This document shows positions 33,876-46,130 of a stretch of DNA of 64,000 nucleotides, one piece after another; within the stretch, counting starts at the first letter, position 1, and the number at the start of each line of letters is the position of its first letter. The stretch is from Biscogniauxia marginata (Eukaryota; Ascomycota; Sordariomycetes; Xylariales; Xylariaceae). Below the pieces are notes generated by a model. The model had not been told where the DNA came from. It saw only the letters and a list, made by a program, of their open reading frames with translations, and did not search any database. A program made the translations under genes and the position numbers. The stretch covers positions 106,230 through 170,229 of the forward strand of contig MU404145.1 of assembly GCA_022695795.1 (NCBI GenBank). The letters are read 5' to 3'.

Positions 33876-36800
33876 ATTCGGGATACGAATGCTGCTGGAT
33901 AAATGATGCCGAGAAAAATGATAATCATGTTACGTGGAATGGAAGTAGGTAAGGAGATGCTGTAGATGTTGTTGTAACAGAAAGAACAAGAACAAGAGCC
34001 AAGAAACAAGACGGAAATGGAGAGGGGGGATAAAAACACACCCCGCTAGTAAAGTCAGAGTGCTCTTTCCCTTCGAGATGGCAACATGACAGCATGGCCG
34101 GCTACCTCGACTCTCACCTTCCTCACCTTGCTCTTGCTCATCTTGACTTTGCTAGCGCGAGCCAGAGTGCCGGGAGACTGAAGTCAGCAATGATGTCAAT
34201 CCCCTACATTGTCCCCTACATCGTCCCCCACACCTGTCTCGTCGCGGGACAGAGATGGCGGATCTCAAATAATAAACTGGAATACTGAGTACCTATCACG
34301 TGTCTCGATGCCTCCCTAGTAAGTGAGGGATTGAGAATACACACATCCCGACTCGTGAGCTTCAATACAGTCCGGTTATCCTTTGAAGCGCTGGATTTCC
34401 CTTGCACGTGTCCCGAATGTAGTAGTGTAAGGGGGTAGCACGCCGATGTTATCATGCTTATCGAGACGCGTCAGAGGGTCTCGTCACACCTCCTCGCTGA
34501 GGAAGTTGGAGATATCGTTGGTAGCATCGGCTGCCTGCACGCTTACAGTATGTACAGTAAGGTGGTTATTCAGTCAGTCAGCTAGTCAGTAGGCTAGATG
34601 TAATTTCAAGCATAGAGGTAACTCGAACGATGATGAGGTACCGTGGAGGTCTTATAAACCTACTACCTAAACTAATAATAATACGGCATTCTAGCTTTCT
34701 GTCCTTCGATAATTGAATAAAGGAATATGTTCCATATAAGCAAAGTTCAAAGTATGGAGCTCGTGAGAATTCACTTTAATCGGAAACCATCGTGTATTGA
34801 ACAGCACTCGAGAGTCATCCTCCGACAACGGCCTCCTGTTTCTGTAGGTACCAAGGAATCGCCAAGTCGAACCACTCAGCTGAGACCTCGGCGACCAATC
34901 GGACAACCGCGATAAAAAAGACTCTGTCAGTCAATACTCAATAGCGTCACAGCCACCCCCGCGATCTGTTGGACATGGTGTAGGTAATGGATATGACCAT
35001 GTCAGGGTTACACGAGCTCGAGGGAAGACCTGCATATCAAACTAAAAATCCTTTTTTTTCTTACCCCTCAATTTGATCTGATTGATTCAAATAATCCACT
35101 TGTTACTATTTGTCTTCCTCTCGTTTACCTACCTAGTACGCACATGCGCAGTGGAACTTGTGATAGTCGTACTTGCATCGTGAGTGATAACTTTGGTTGA
35201 AGCTAGGTTCATTTCAGAAGTATTCCGTACATATTGTAACTTATGTTTTCCATATACGTGTAAATTTACATCTGTGTAAGACCCTGATACAATACATACC
35301 CACCTATGTAACTGCGCCATATATCTGGTGTGTGGTTGTCTGGTAGGTTCTCTACGCCTACACTATAAACGATTGGTCTTGCTTCAATCCGCCCTGTTGA
35401 TCTTACATAAAACACCCTGGCTTTGAACCTTGGCTTCGACTTTCCCTCCGCGCCGTGATAAACCTGAACAGTCTAGCCAATAGCTTGAGTCAAATTACTT
35501 TACAGCTTTAGTCACATATGCTACTCCATGTAGAGTTGCAAATTGTCCGACCTATCTTGGATATGTACCTAGCTTTTTAGCCTTCTAACCCCACGTTTAT
35601 CCTAGGTATGTCTTGTTTAGGGACTTTATCATGTCTACCCGCACTACATGTATCGAGGAGGCCAGGTTCTAGCGTATAGTGGGAATAGCACGGCAATTCT
35701 TTTGACAATAGGTCGATTATTTACCCTCTGTCAGCCAATATTCACCGACTCAACTCCGAGCCAGTCTGCCATGTCTAGAGCTTGAAATAATCTTGCCATC
35801 CTTGTGTGACCATTACTCGGTTCAGTCCAAGGCTCCAGAGTATACTGCAGGTACGAGACACCGGCATGCAATATCCATGGTTACTTGCATGTATGACTAA
35901 CCAATAGGGAGCATAGGACTCATATTATGTATAACATGAGTAGAAACAATAGGCACCGGCAAGTTTTCCTCGTGAGAGCACATATTCCAATGTGAGACAA
36001 GACAACGAGGCTTTAAACTAATTCTCCTCAACTTGTCTCGATTCTATAGGGGGGTGCAGCAACTATTGCCCTTCTCGCGTCACGGAAGCTTGTTTTCGAT
36101 GAGCCACGTTATTGCTTATTTAAAACGCCATGCATACGGGACGATGCCGTCAAGATATTTCCTCTTACTAAAGGTCACCGCCAGACCGTGCAACGGATAA
36201 TTACTTATGTGTAGCACAATATCCGTTTCTCTGAGTCCTGTGTGTTTCAAATGGTTCTATACAAATCTCTAGAAGAATTGGATGCTTATTGTAATGTTAG
36301 CTCAGATGGCTAAGAATAGAACTAGGGCTGATCTTTCGGTCAGGCCCAAGAGAGATCCCCCCCTAAAAGACTTGGTCATGTCCAAAGCTGGGCGTCTCTC
36401 GGCAATCAAAACTGGACCTTGTGAACTGATCAAGAAGAGGAATGCCTTACAGGCTACATGTATGCACTCAATCTAGATAGTTGATAATTTAGGAGGCCGG
36501 GGAATCTGCAAAGGGAGTCAAGATAATGAAGGATAGAATGGCAGGTGGATAGTGGCGATCACGAGTGACCGTTCCGCCGTCGTTTTGTGGTTGATACGAA
36601 TCTAATACAGCTCTCCTGACGGCAGACGGCAGACGGCGGGGCGAGACCTCTCTGCAAGTTAGATTTTATCGCACGTGTGCGGCTGTCGGTTGGAAGGTGT
36701 GGGAGAAAACGACGAGTCGGAAGCGAAATACGATAGCACTGAATGGCTGGACTATCAAGACCCCTCCGAGCCCCGTAGTCCCGCCACCACGCGTCTGCAT

Positions 36801-37686
36801 TACCCCACTAGCCCCACCGAGATATCCATTACCACCGATGGTTCCAACCGTGAGGGTCCGGCCTATAGGTACCTGAGCAGGTACCTGGGTACCTAGGTAC
36901 CTAGGTACGTGGCATCTCACTTACACACGCAGTAATAACCTTGAAAAATGTAAGATGTGGGAGACAGGCCGATGGTCGCTGGATAGACATGTCACACAAG
37001 GCCAAGACCCTGCAGAAGATGGTAGCACGACAGTAGGAATATCGTGAATCCAATACGGTCACAAGACACGGCAGACAGGAGATAAGGCACAACAATAGCT
37101 GGTAGCAGCCCAGCTAGCGGTGTGTTTGTCGGCTTGCTGGGAGACACCCGACTACACTGATTCCCATCCCTCCGCGCGGTACTTCGTAGGTACTATCTAG
37201 AACGACCTCTCGCTGTACATTCGGTGCACCTTGTCACCTTCAAATGTATCGAGAGTCCTTCCTAACCTAATGCAGCTAAGCACACTAGCTCAGGTGGAGT
37301 ACACACTAGTGTAGATACCAAGGTACCTTACCTCTCTACATGTACGAGGTAGGTACACACATGTAGACACACGTAGGTTCACCTGATGAAGATACGGGGA
37401 GTTTACCCCTTATCTCTGATGAAGAGAATAAGTATGGTAAACATTACCTAGCAACGGTACAATCAAGAAGTACCCTTTTTTTTCTCTCCCTTGGTTTCTC
37501 CCACATAAAAGCCTCAACCCCCGCCAGCTCACTTTGTCTCTTAATCTCTAAATTTCCTCTCCCTCCTACATCAGTTCCCCTACTTATACCCTTCGACACA
37601 ACTAGCGAGGCGTCTCTTGCACTTTCACCTGGACCCTAGAACACACCATTCTTAGACCGATCGCTTGCATCGCCAAAACCGCAATC
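33876..37686. other. Long intergenic region upstream of glutamine synthetase
   Basis: About 3.8 kb with no supportable coding frame, no tRNA cloverleaf and no transposon signal. The notable content is a palindromic ACCTAGGT cluster (36867-36909), further TAGGTA words near 37180-37380, and C/T-rich sequence at 37480-37680 directly before the glutamine-synthetase start, as is usual for highly expressed fungal genes. Confidence 0.5.
36867..36909 (+). repeat. Cluster of GGTACC / ACCTAGGT palindromes
   Basis: Four GGTACCT-type units in 43 bp (ATAGGTACCT, CAGGTACCT, GGGTACCT, TAGGTACCTAGGTAC). Each core is self-complementary and the last part is an overlapping run of ACCTAGGTACCTAGGT. Confidence 0.75.
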
Positions 37687-39629
37687 ATGGTAAGCCTCAC
37701 GGCGGCCAGCCCACCCCCACCAGCCAGCCCATCGCCAGCCAATTACCCCTCAATGTTACGAGACGATTTGCTAACAGGAATCCTTTCTGCCCGCTATAGG
37801 CCGAGAATAACTATGTCTCGTACACGGAGAATGTGAGCACGCAACCGACACACCCCGAGCAGAGAAGCCTCTTGTCGTCGGCAAGATGCTCGCTGTTGTC
37901 ATTTCCAAAGGCGAAGTTGTGCTGACTTGAACCCCCCTGCAGCTGATGAAGTACATGAAGCTCGACCAGAAGGGAAACGCCATGGCGGAGTACATCTGGA
38001 TCGATGCTGTCGGCCACGTTCGGTCAAAGAGCAAAGTACGTAAGATCGCCTTGTTGTTATCTCCCTCGAATCGCCTGTCTTCCTATTACTCGATTCTGTC
38101 CTGTCATACTTTCCCGAACAAATCCGCTCTCAGCCCGTCACCATGTACTTTCCTGGTCGGCCCCCCCGCGCGATTGATCATACCGCCCTGCCATAGGGGC
38201 CCAGGGGGGCCTGCTTGGCTCCTTCGCCTGCTCTGGATCCTTGTCAAAATTGGGGAACCAGACCAACTCGATCGGCTATGGACGGCACACTCCGAACTCG
38301 CCCGCTTGGCGCTTGACGCACTTCCTCGAAATCTTGGATAATGCACGATCCTCATGTGGAATTTCCTTTCGCCCTTGCAGTAGTGGCGTCAACACGATTC
38401 TTGACTCGGCCAGGGCGCGGTGTGTGTGTGCGGCTACGAGGTGGTCCCGCGCTTTAACACCTATCCATTACTCGGGTTTGCGCCGAGTGGCGGCCGCCGT
38501 CTTTTTCTGTTTTCCATTGTGCCTATCACTTCCCTACGTGTTTGCAGCCGTTTCTTTTGCGGGGTCACCACCAATACGAGAGAACAAGCTCACTAACATG
38601 ACATCAACTCGATTAGACCGTCACCCAGATCCCCAAGGATGGCACCTTCAAGCCCGAAGATCTGCCCATCTGGAACTTCGACGGTTCTTCCACCGAGCAG
38701 GCTCCTGGTGACAACTCGGATGTCTATCTCAGACCGGTTGCCGTCTTCCCCGATCCCATGCGCGGTGTTCCAAACATCCTAGTCCTTTGCGAATGCTGGA
38801 ACGCCGATGGTACCCCCAACAAGTACAACTACCGCTATGAGTGCAACAAGCTGATGCAGACGCACGCTGAGCACAAGCCGTGGTTCGGCCTCGAGCAGGA
38901 GTATACTCTATTTGATATGGAGGATAGACCGTATGGTTGGCCCAAGAATGGTTTCCCTGCTCCCCAAGGCCCTTACTACTGTGGTGTCGGTGCCGGCAGG
39001 GTCATGTGTAGAGACATCGTCGACGCTCACTACAAGGCGTGCTTGTACGCCGGTATCAAGATCTCGGGTACTAACGCCGAGGTCATGCCCGCCCAGTGGG
39101 AGTTCCAAGTCGGCCCCTGCGAGGGTATTGAGATGGGCGACCATCTCTGGATGGCCCGCTTCCTCATGCACCGTATTGCCGAGGAGTTTGGTGCCAAGAT
39201 CTCGGTCCAGCCGAAGCCCATCCCCGGTGACTGGAATGGTGCCGGTCTCCACACCAACTTCTCCACCAAGGAGATGCGAGTTGAGGGTGGCATGAAGCAC
39301 ATCGAGGAGGCCATCAAGAAACTCGAGGGACGGCACAAGGAGCACATCGCCGTCTACGGCGAGGGTAACGACCAGCGTCTGACAGGAAGACACGAGACCG
39401 GCTCTATCGATTCGTTCAGCTATGGTGTCGCTAACCGAGGTGCCTCTATCCGTATTCCTCGGGAATGCGCTGCCAAGGGTTACGGCTATTTCGAGGACAG
39501 GCGGCCTGCTTCCAATGCCGACCCCTACTTGATTACTGGTATAATGATGGTTTGTCACCCTACAAATGCCATTCTTTTCACTTGCTAATTACCCCTGAAC
39601 AGGAGACAATCTTCGGCGCGTCGAAATAA
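37687..39629 (+). CDS. Glutamine synthetase
   Basis: Cytosolic ATP-dependent glutamate-ammonia ligase, the central ammonium-assimilating enzyme. Five exons: 37687-37689 (the ATG alone), 37800-37832, 37943-38035, 38617-39549 and 39603-39629; phases all fit and the protein has 362 residues, normal for the eukaryotic GSII type. Signatures: [20 protein letters not shown] (about 62-81), [10 protein letters not shown] with the metal-binding Glu residues, the ATP-site region [38 protein letters not shown] and [19 protein letters not shown]. The short last exon encodes ETIFGASK. The 581-nt third intron is by far the longest in this gene. The C/T-rich leader before the ATG is consistent with strong expression. 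Confidence 0.96.
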
Positions 39630-41029
39630 GCAGATGGATACCCCTGGGCAGCGGATAAACATGAGTTGCGTTGCACTAAATTTGGCTGTAACATAGATTC
39701 GTAAGGTTTCGGGAATGAATTGATGTGAACTTCAAAAAAGCGAAAAGCTTGAGACACGCATATTGAGTGATTGTTTAGCAGTAACAATATAATACTATCT
39801 ACCCAAGAGTAGACTTCTCTTTTCCATATGAATCAATGGGAGCTTCGCACTTTTTCTATTTTACCGTGTGGAAACTGGATTCTGATGCGCCAGTCTGAGA
39901 TGACTATTATGCGGTATTTGAAATCTATCTAGAGAACTACAGCTACCTAGGGAGCTAGTGTCTTTTACATACCTACATAGCATGTTCTATGTACCAGGCT
40001 AGATGTGCCTGCCTTGTATCCCATACTACAACTCTCGGTGTTGTATATCTTGACACCCTAACAAGTTCATGAAATCATGTATGCATTTAGGGAAGAACAA
40101 AAAGGGCTACTCAACACTGCTCACTTTAATATTAGCGTCTATTAAAACAAAACTTATATACAAACTTGTGGTAGTACGAGAGTTTCTACGGTGATGTGCC
40201 AGGCTGTTGTTAGTTAATGAATTAAGTTTCCTTTAGAGGTGCATGTAGGTAATGACTTTGTTCTTATAAAAAAAACTAGAACTAGGTGATATGTAAGTAC
40301 TTACACGACTGCTTTACACTCGAATGGCTTTTAGTCTCCCCTGAGCATCATCACCTGAGTTGTCATATCATTAGAAGCCCAAGAGATATGTCTAGATGTG
40401 ACCTAGGTAGGTAGTTAGGCTAACATGAAGCTGAAATTCGTAACATGAAGTTAATTTAGCTACCTCAACAATCGAATGGATTATAACTGTTTTAATATCG
40501 GGTAGGTAGGTAAATGTAGGGTAAAACCAACAAAATATCAATTGTTCATGCCTGTGGTGTAAGTGAGCTCACGTGATGAGAGGTGTGCCAAGTGCTAAAA
40601 AGATTAAGGGATTGTGGCTGAGCTCCAGTGGCCGCGTTGCAGCCACAGAATTTGGAATACGATCCATCTTCCAAAGGTACACCAACTACATGCAACAACG
40701 GGCTGACGGAACGCCTTCCACTTGTTCTTACTTTCCATACGAACACCACGTTCATTTACATCCTTTCTACCATCAACAGAAAGAAAAAAAGCAGTACAGA
40801 TACGAATTCTTCACCCATGCTAGAACCGTGAGCGCAGACCGATCCAATTTAAAAAACCCGCCGACCGAAAGCTCCCAGTCCAAGTCCAAGTCTCCCGCCC
40901 GCGCCCTCCAACGACTCCCGTCCGAACTACACGTACGGCTCTTCCGGGCCAACGCAACCTTCTCCCCCATCTCCCCCTTTCGATTTCAAAGTGCCTCCCC
41001 ACCGCCGGAAGAGTTCCCAATACCTCAAG
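39630..41029. other. Intergenic region between glutamine synthetase and CDC50
   Basis: About 1.4 kb. TAGGTAGGTA words occur at 40404-40416 and 40502-40512. The frame upstream of CDC50 is open from 40573 but has no family signal and is best read as promoter and leader; it includes a Ser/Pro-rich stretch just before the start codon. Confidence 0.5.
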
Positions 41030-42402
41030 ATGGACGACACGTCGCCGCCCGAGAGTATCGACCAGTCCAAGGAGAAGAAGAAGAGCCGACGCCCAGCGAA
41101 CACGGCCTTCCGCCAGCAACGGCTGAAGGCCTGGCAGCCAATCCTCACACCCAAGACCGTCATCCCGCTGTTCTTCGTCATCGGCATAATCTGCGCCCCC
41201 GTCGGTGGCCTGCTGATCTATGCCAGCTCTACTGTATGCACCACCACTCCCTGCCCCTTGATTGCGCCGCCGCTGACTTGCCATTCTTCGCTCGCCAGGT
41301 CAAAGAGCTGCGCCTCGATTACACCAACTGCGGCAGAGATGCCCCCGAAGACCAGGCCGGTGTTATGCCCAGCGATCTCGTCTTCCCGTCCTTCAGGTCT
41401 AACAACACGGTCACTGCGCAGTGGCAGCGCACCACCGGAGTCAATCACACCTATGTCGGAGACTTCGCTGTCCAAAACCTGACCAATTGCAGTCTCGTGT
41501 TCCAGATTCCCGAGGACATGCCGTCGCCAGTCCTGCTCTACTACCGCCTCGAGAACTTCTACCAGAACCACCGTCGTTACGTTGCGTCATTCTACGACGA
41601 GCAATTGTTGGGGAACGATGTGTCGGTCGACCAGGTCAAGAACTCGGCCTGCTCGCCCCTGGCGACTATGGATAGCAAGGCCATCTATCCCTGTGGCCTG
41701 ATTGCCAATTCCGTCTTCAACGACACCATTGGGAATCCCATCCGCCTGGGCGTCTCCGGTACGGAGGCAGAGCGCACATACCAGATGAAGAACACCTCGA
41801 TCGCCTGGGATTCGGACAAGGATCTCTATGGAGCGAGGAAGAGCACGAGCATGGATAACATCGTCCCACCCCCGAATTGGCAGATACGGTACCCCAACAA
41901 CAGTTACTCCCTGGACTACCCGCCGCCAAACCTGAAGGAGGATGAGCATTTCATCGTCTGGATGCGGACAGCAGGCTTGCCGACATTTAGCAAACTGTAT
42001 TTAAGAAATGACACCGCCTCGCTGGAGGCGGGCACATATCGGTTGGATATCATTGACAGTAAGTTGCCGCTGCGTATTAGAGACTTTATGAACTACAATT
42101 GACGGTATATTCTATCAGACTTTCGAACCGACGTGTACCAGGGCCGAAAGAGCATTGTCATCACGACCCTGTCCGTTATGGGCGGCAAGAACAACTTCCT
42201 GGGCATACTCTGGCTCGTGGTGGGCGGGTTCTGCATCGCTCTTGCTCTACTCTTCCTAGTCACGAACCTGGTCAAGCCTCGTAAGCTGGGCGACCACACC
42301 TACTTATCATGGAACAATGCGCCGCCATCCGCGGCTGCCAAGGGCAAAGGCAAGGCGGCTGGCCCCGCCACGGGCATGTCGACCGGTCGCGATTTGTCGT
42401 AG
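41030..42402 (+). CDS. CDC50: CDC50/LEM3 family P4-ATPase flippase subunit
   Basis: Non-catalytic beta subunit that folds and escorts P4-type phospholipid flippases (Drs2, Dnf) through the ER and Golgi. Three exons: 41030-41233, 41299-42058 and 42119-42402, 415 residues. Features: cytosolic basic N-terminus with [18 protein letters not shown], first membrane helix ([20 protein letters not shown], about 45-66), a large glycosylated exoplasmic domain with paired cysteines and [47 protein letters not shown], then [27 protein letters not shown] and the second membrane helix (about 349-372), ending in DHTYLSWN and a short tail. The start chosen is the first ATG that gives the normal family N-terminus. 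The frame stays open for a further 133 codons after the TAG stop. Confidence 0.93.
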
Positions 42403-43007
42403 GAGGCCAACTTGCTGGTACCGGGACCGTCCAGGGTTAGGAGGAGTCGAGTGGATTTGGGTGAGCCGTCACTATCGCCGCGGCAGCCCCCACTACCACC
42501 ACCGATGGATGGATGGACAGCGGAGGATTCGGTCATGGAGACACTAGCCGTCCCGTCGGCGGCACCCACCCCGCGGTCGCAGCGAGGACAGCGCAGCAAC
42601 GGCAATGGCAACGGCAGCAGCGGGCTCACGAGCTGCGAGACCCTTACTGCGAGATCGTCATTGTTGTCGTCACCGCCGAGTCGTTCTAACTTGCGGTACC
42701 AACGATATCATGGCCACGATGACAACAATAACAGGGGTGGTGCAGGCGCGCCATCGTCTCGCGGAGTGCTGGTCGCTGGAGATTCGGTAGTGGCTTCTTG
42801 AACTCGATAACTCCGTGGAATTGTTTCATTGCTCACTTATTCTTTTGATTTTCCAAAACTTGACACTCTATCTCTATCTCAGCACGATGGTGTGGAATGA
42901 CAGGGGAATTCTTTTTTTGCATTATTTATTTCCCTGCCAACAACCGTCTTTCCGTCCGTGTACGAGTACAATGCTATGTGGTTATTTCTTGTTAACAAAT
43001 CATTCAT

Positions 43008-43025
43008 GGGGGGGGGGGGGGGGGG
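43008..43025 (+). repeat. Run of 18 consecutive G
   Basis: Uninterrupted G18 followed by TTGTTTT and A9 in the CDC50 downstream region; it could form a G-quadruplex and is a likely spot for length error in assembly. Confidence 0.85.
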
Positions 43026-43119
43026 TTGTTTTAAAAAAAACCTTTTGGTACACCTGACTGCTTACCGATGAAATGATGCTGAGTTAGGTAGGGGCAAGGG
43101 TAGGGCATGGTGATGTGAG

Positions 43120-43142
43120 TTAAGGTAAGGTAAGGTAAGGTA
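43120..43142 (+). repeat. (TAAGG)n pentamer repeat
   Basis: Four head-to-tail copies of TAAGG followed by TAG. Confidence 0.8.
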
Positions 43143-43665
43143 GCGTGCCAAATGCTGCTGCTGATGCGGTATAAAGGGTGAAGGGGGCTTTTCTCGGGTC
43201 CCTATAGGAGTTTCAACGGTGTATTGTCAATTTATTTTCTGTCTTTCTTCTTAGGTTTCTACTTTGATTTTGGGTGTTTTTCTCCTCTTTTTTTTTTTTC
43301 CCTTCCCTCTTCTAGTATATTCTGGTCGGCCTTTGGGAGGTTGTTTCTTATACAGTCCATAGAGAGAACGAGAGAGATAAGAAAAACATGGCTTTTGAAA
43401 ATTTAATATTTCATCTTTTTTTTGCTAAATGCTATATGGAGATGATGATGTCCTTGGGATAAATAAGGACCGAACTGGCTTTCTTTGTACTTGTGAGTAG
43501 TGAGAGTAGCTTAGTGAATGCAGCGTTAAGTTTATGTCATGGCTCGGTTATATAAGATAGTGTAGGCTATAGGTAAGTACCTAATCTAGGTAGGTTAAGT
43601 CTTATTTGAACTTGTGCTTCGTGACGAATCTCAGGTAAAGGTGGGTGGGAGGGAGTAGGGCAAGG

Positions 43666-43684
43666 GTGAGGTGAGGTGAGGTGA
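43666..43684 (+). repeat. (GTGAG)n pentamer repeat
   Basis: Nearly four tandem copies of GTGAG in the 3' region between CDC50 and the histone-chaperone gene. Confidence 0.75.
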
Positions 43685-44596
43685 TCAGGAAAGTGAAGAG
43701 GTTTGGAAGCAATAGGTACATATATTAGAGAAAGGTGACGCCAGATGGCCGCCCCTGGATGTGCAAAGGTTAAACGTACGCGAAAGATTATACGCACGTA
43801 TCCCATGTATATGCCATTGTTTGACTAGTACCTTCCAATAAACCTAAGCAAATTACCTTCATTCATCGTAAGAAAGCCAATGTCCCCCTTTCTCCCCCCT
43901 TTCCCTCTTTTCCTCATTCCCTCCACAAATTTACCACTTAGAGAGAGAGGTGATAAGTTGGGATAGAGATAAATACCTCGGTTGAAAAAGCAAAGAGTTA
44001 CCCTCCCCAAATATAAATGCTGCCGGAATTCTCCTGATTATTCTTCAGAGACTTGCATAAAATAGAGGGGAAAAGAAAGGAGACGGTTTAAAACCAATCA
44101 ATGAATAAATCGCATGACGGTTCCCATTTTTCGCCCGAAAACACCTTTCAACCTGCCTTTCAATATCATAGATCCATCCTATAGAGAAACTACCTAAAGA
44201 TCCAGAGGGGAAAAGATAGCGCAATAGCGTATCTCGTGCGGGGCTGCTCGTTCATCGAGAAATCCCCTTCGGGGAAAGTTTTTTTTCTTCCTTTTTCTTT
44301 TTACATGATAGTGTACATTCGAGTTCATGTCGTAGCCCTAAAATTACGAATATTGCTGCGAGAGTAGTATCGCATCGCGGGGAGAAAGGAGATGCGCAGA
44401 TCATGTAGCCCATGTAGCCAACTCAAGGAAATCATAAGCCATATCCAACCTCCAATGGGCGACCATGAAAATATGACGCCCAAAAGTAGTCGTAAGAGGG
44501 TTTATTCATGATGATGAATTTCAAACCGCCGTCTCGCAGAATTTACTGCTGCTGAAGTATGGCGTAGTGGAACTACGGAACACTTGGCGAGACATG

Positions 44597-46130
44597 TTAC
44601 GACTCGGCGGCGGTCTCTACTTTCGCCTTCTTTGCCTCCTCCTCTGCTTCAACGGGATCTTCGGCTTTGCGCTTACCATTACCATTAGTCTCTTCGGATT
44701 GGGATTTTTGCTCCTCTTTGGCCTTTTTGCGTACTAGGCCCGACAGATCATTGGCGGACTTCTTGGCTGCTTCAACGCGTGCTTCCTTCTCAGCTGCAGT
44801 CTCGCCTAGTGCCGCACCTAGCAGTCCCGTCAAGGGATTGTCGCCACCTAGGGCTTCATTTACGTCCATTGGTGGCTTGCGGAGTTCAACAAGCTTATAT
44901 AGGTTAGTCTCTCTCAACCCGCGGCAAGGAGTAGACGGGGAAGCTGAAAACTCACCCGTTGCTCCATGTCCGCAATAAGCTCCTTGACCTCGGTTATCTG
45001 CTTGCGCGTTGCCTCGTTGTCCTCCGGCGCATGCATCATGGCAAGTTCCACCTCTTTGTTGTTCAACTTGAGCTGTGTACTGGAGATTGCCTTCTCCAAA
45101 TGGGTCGCCGCCTCGTTGCGCATACCTTCGTCGACAGGCTTCGGGCCGGCATCGTTGTCGTCTTCACTAGTCGTAGTGACAGAGGCGAACTCGAGTGCCA
45201 ATGAGAGCTTGAAGTGCGCTTCAGCAATCAACTCTGAGTCTTCCGGGTAAAGCTGTAGCTTATAATCTAGAGAAGAGCGACAATCATTAATAGCCTCGGG
45301 GAATCTGCATTGTTGTCAGCGGTGATTCCTATGCGCTCTAGGGTAAGAAGCGACTTGACTTACTTCTCGTTCTCCAGGGATATCTCAGCAAGTAGATCAT
45401 GTGTCTCGGCAAGTCTTTCCTTGATATGTCGAACAATCTTTTCCCTCTCCTCGAGCTTCTCTTCACCAGAAACATCAGAGGCCTCTAATTGTTCAATGCG
45501 CTTGCTGAAGAGAACGCGCGAGAGGTCGAGGATCTCAAAAGCGACGGCTAGATCGTCTTCATCCTCCTCTTCTTCCTCCTGCTCGTCGCCCTCAGCTCCT
45601 TCCTCCTCGTCCGAATCTTCCCAATTCTCATCACCAGTAAATTGGAAAAGAGGCTTATCACCCTCTTCGGTGACTTTCGCGGCCTCGGTTTTCTCCTCAG
45701 GCGCATTGGCCTTGGACGATTCGGCTTGCTGCTTCTTAGCTTTCGGCTTATCGGCACCACTCGACTTCTTCTTGTCGCCGGGTGTCTTTCCACCCAAGAC
45801 GTCGCTCTTGCTCTGGCCAACCTTGAACAGACTGCGGCCGTAGAGGAAGAGGATATCCGCATTTTCGGGAGCCATCTCGCCATTGAGCTCGGCCTGCATC
45901 TCGGTAGCCTGGGAGAAAACCTCGGCGGCTTCCTCGTAGTTTTTGGACAGATAAAGAGCTGTTGCCTTGGCGGTGAGGTCGGCTAGCGACACGTTGATGG
46001 ACTTAGTGCGCTCTTCGGGATCCATGGGTGGAATAGATTGCGGAGTGCCAACAGCCGATGCGGTAGCTGAAGCAACTGCAGATGGAACGGCAGACATGGT
46101 GGGCGTGTCAACTGAAATAGGTTCGGCCAT
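44597..46130 (-). CDS. NASP/Hif1/Sim3-type SHNi-TPR histone chaperone
   Basis: Nuclear chaperone that holds histone H3-H4 and hands them to chromatin assembly or acetyltransferase complexes. Three exons, 45364-46130, 44956-45304 and 44597-44893, 470 residues, all phases consistent. A Ser/Ala/Thr-rich N-terminus precedes TPR1 (DLTAKATALYLSKNYEEAAE, about 51-82, and NADILFLYGRSLFKVGQ). A Lys-rich loop and a strongly acidic block (about 171-193) interrupt the next TPR, as in NASP. The SHNi-TPR region follows: AVAFEILDLSRVLFSK, HDLLAEISLENEKFPEAIND, DYKLQLYPEDSELIAEAHFK and LSLALEF. A coiled coil, VELRKPPMDV and a C-terminal basic KRKAEDPVEAEEEAKKAKV nuclear signal complete it. I chose the ATG at 46130 over the upstream in-frame ATG at 46232, because its context (ATCATGGCC) is better. 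Confidence 0.9.

Larger units (their letters stand above)
42403..44596. other. CDC50 downstream region and intergenic repeats
   Basis: About 2.2 kb between convergent genes. 42403-42801 is an in-frame continuation of CDC50 beyond its stop, Ser/Pro/Gly-rich. After that come an 18-G tract (43008-43025), pentamer repeats (43120-43142 and 43666-43684) and T-rich 3' sequence. No other gene seen. Confidence 0.55.

Noticed and set aside
38908..39558. 216-codon frame opposite glutamine synthetase
   Set aside because: Shadow of the conserved enzyme's codon bias.
40573..41029. Upstream extension of the frame into CDC50
   Set aside because: It joins the CDC50 frame only by reading through an intron; the family N-terminus begins at 41030.
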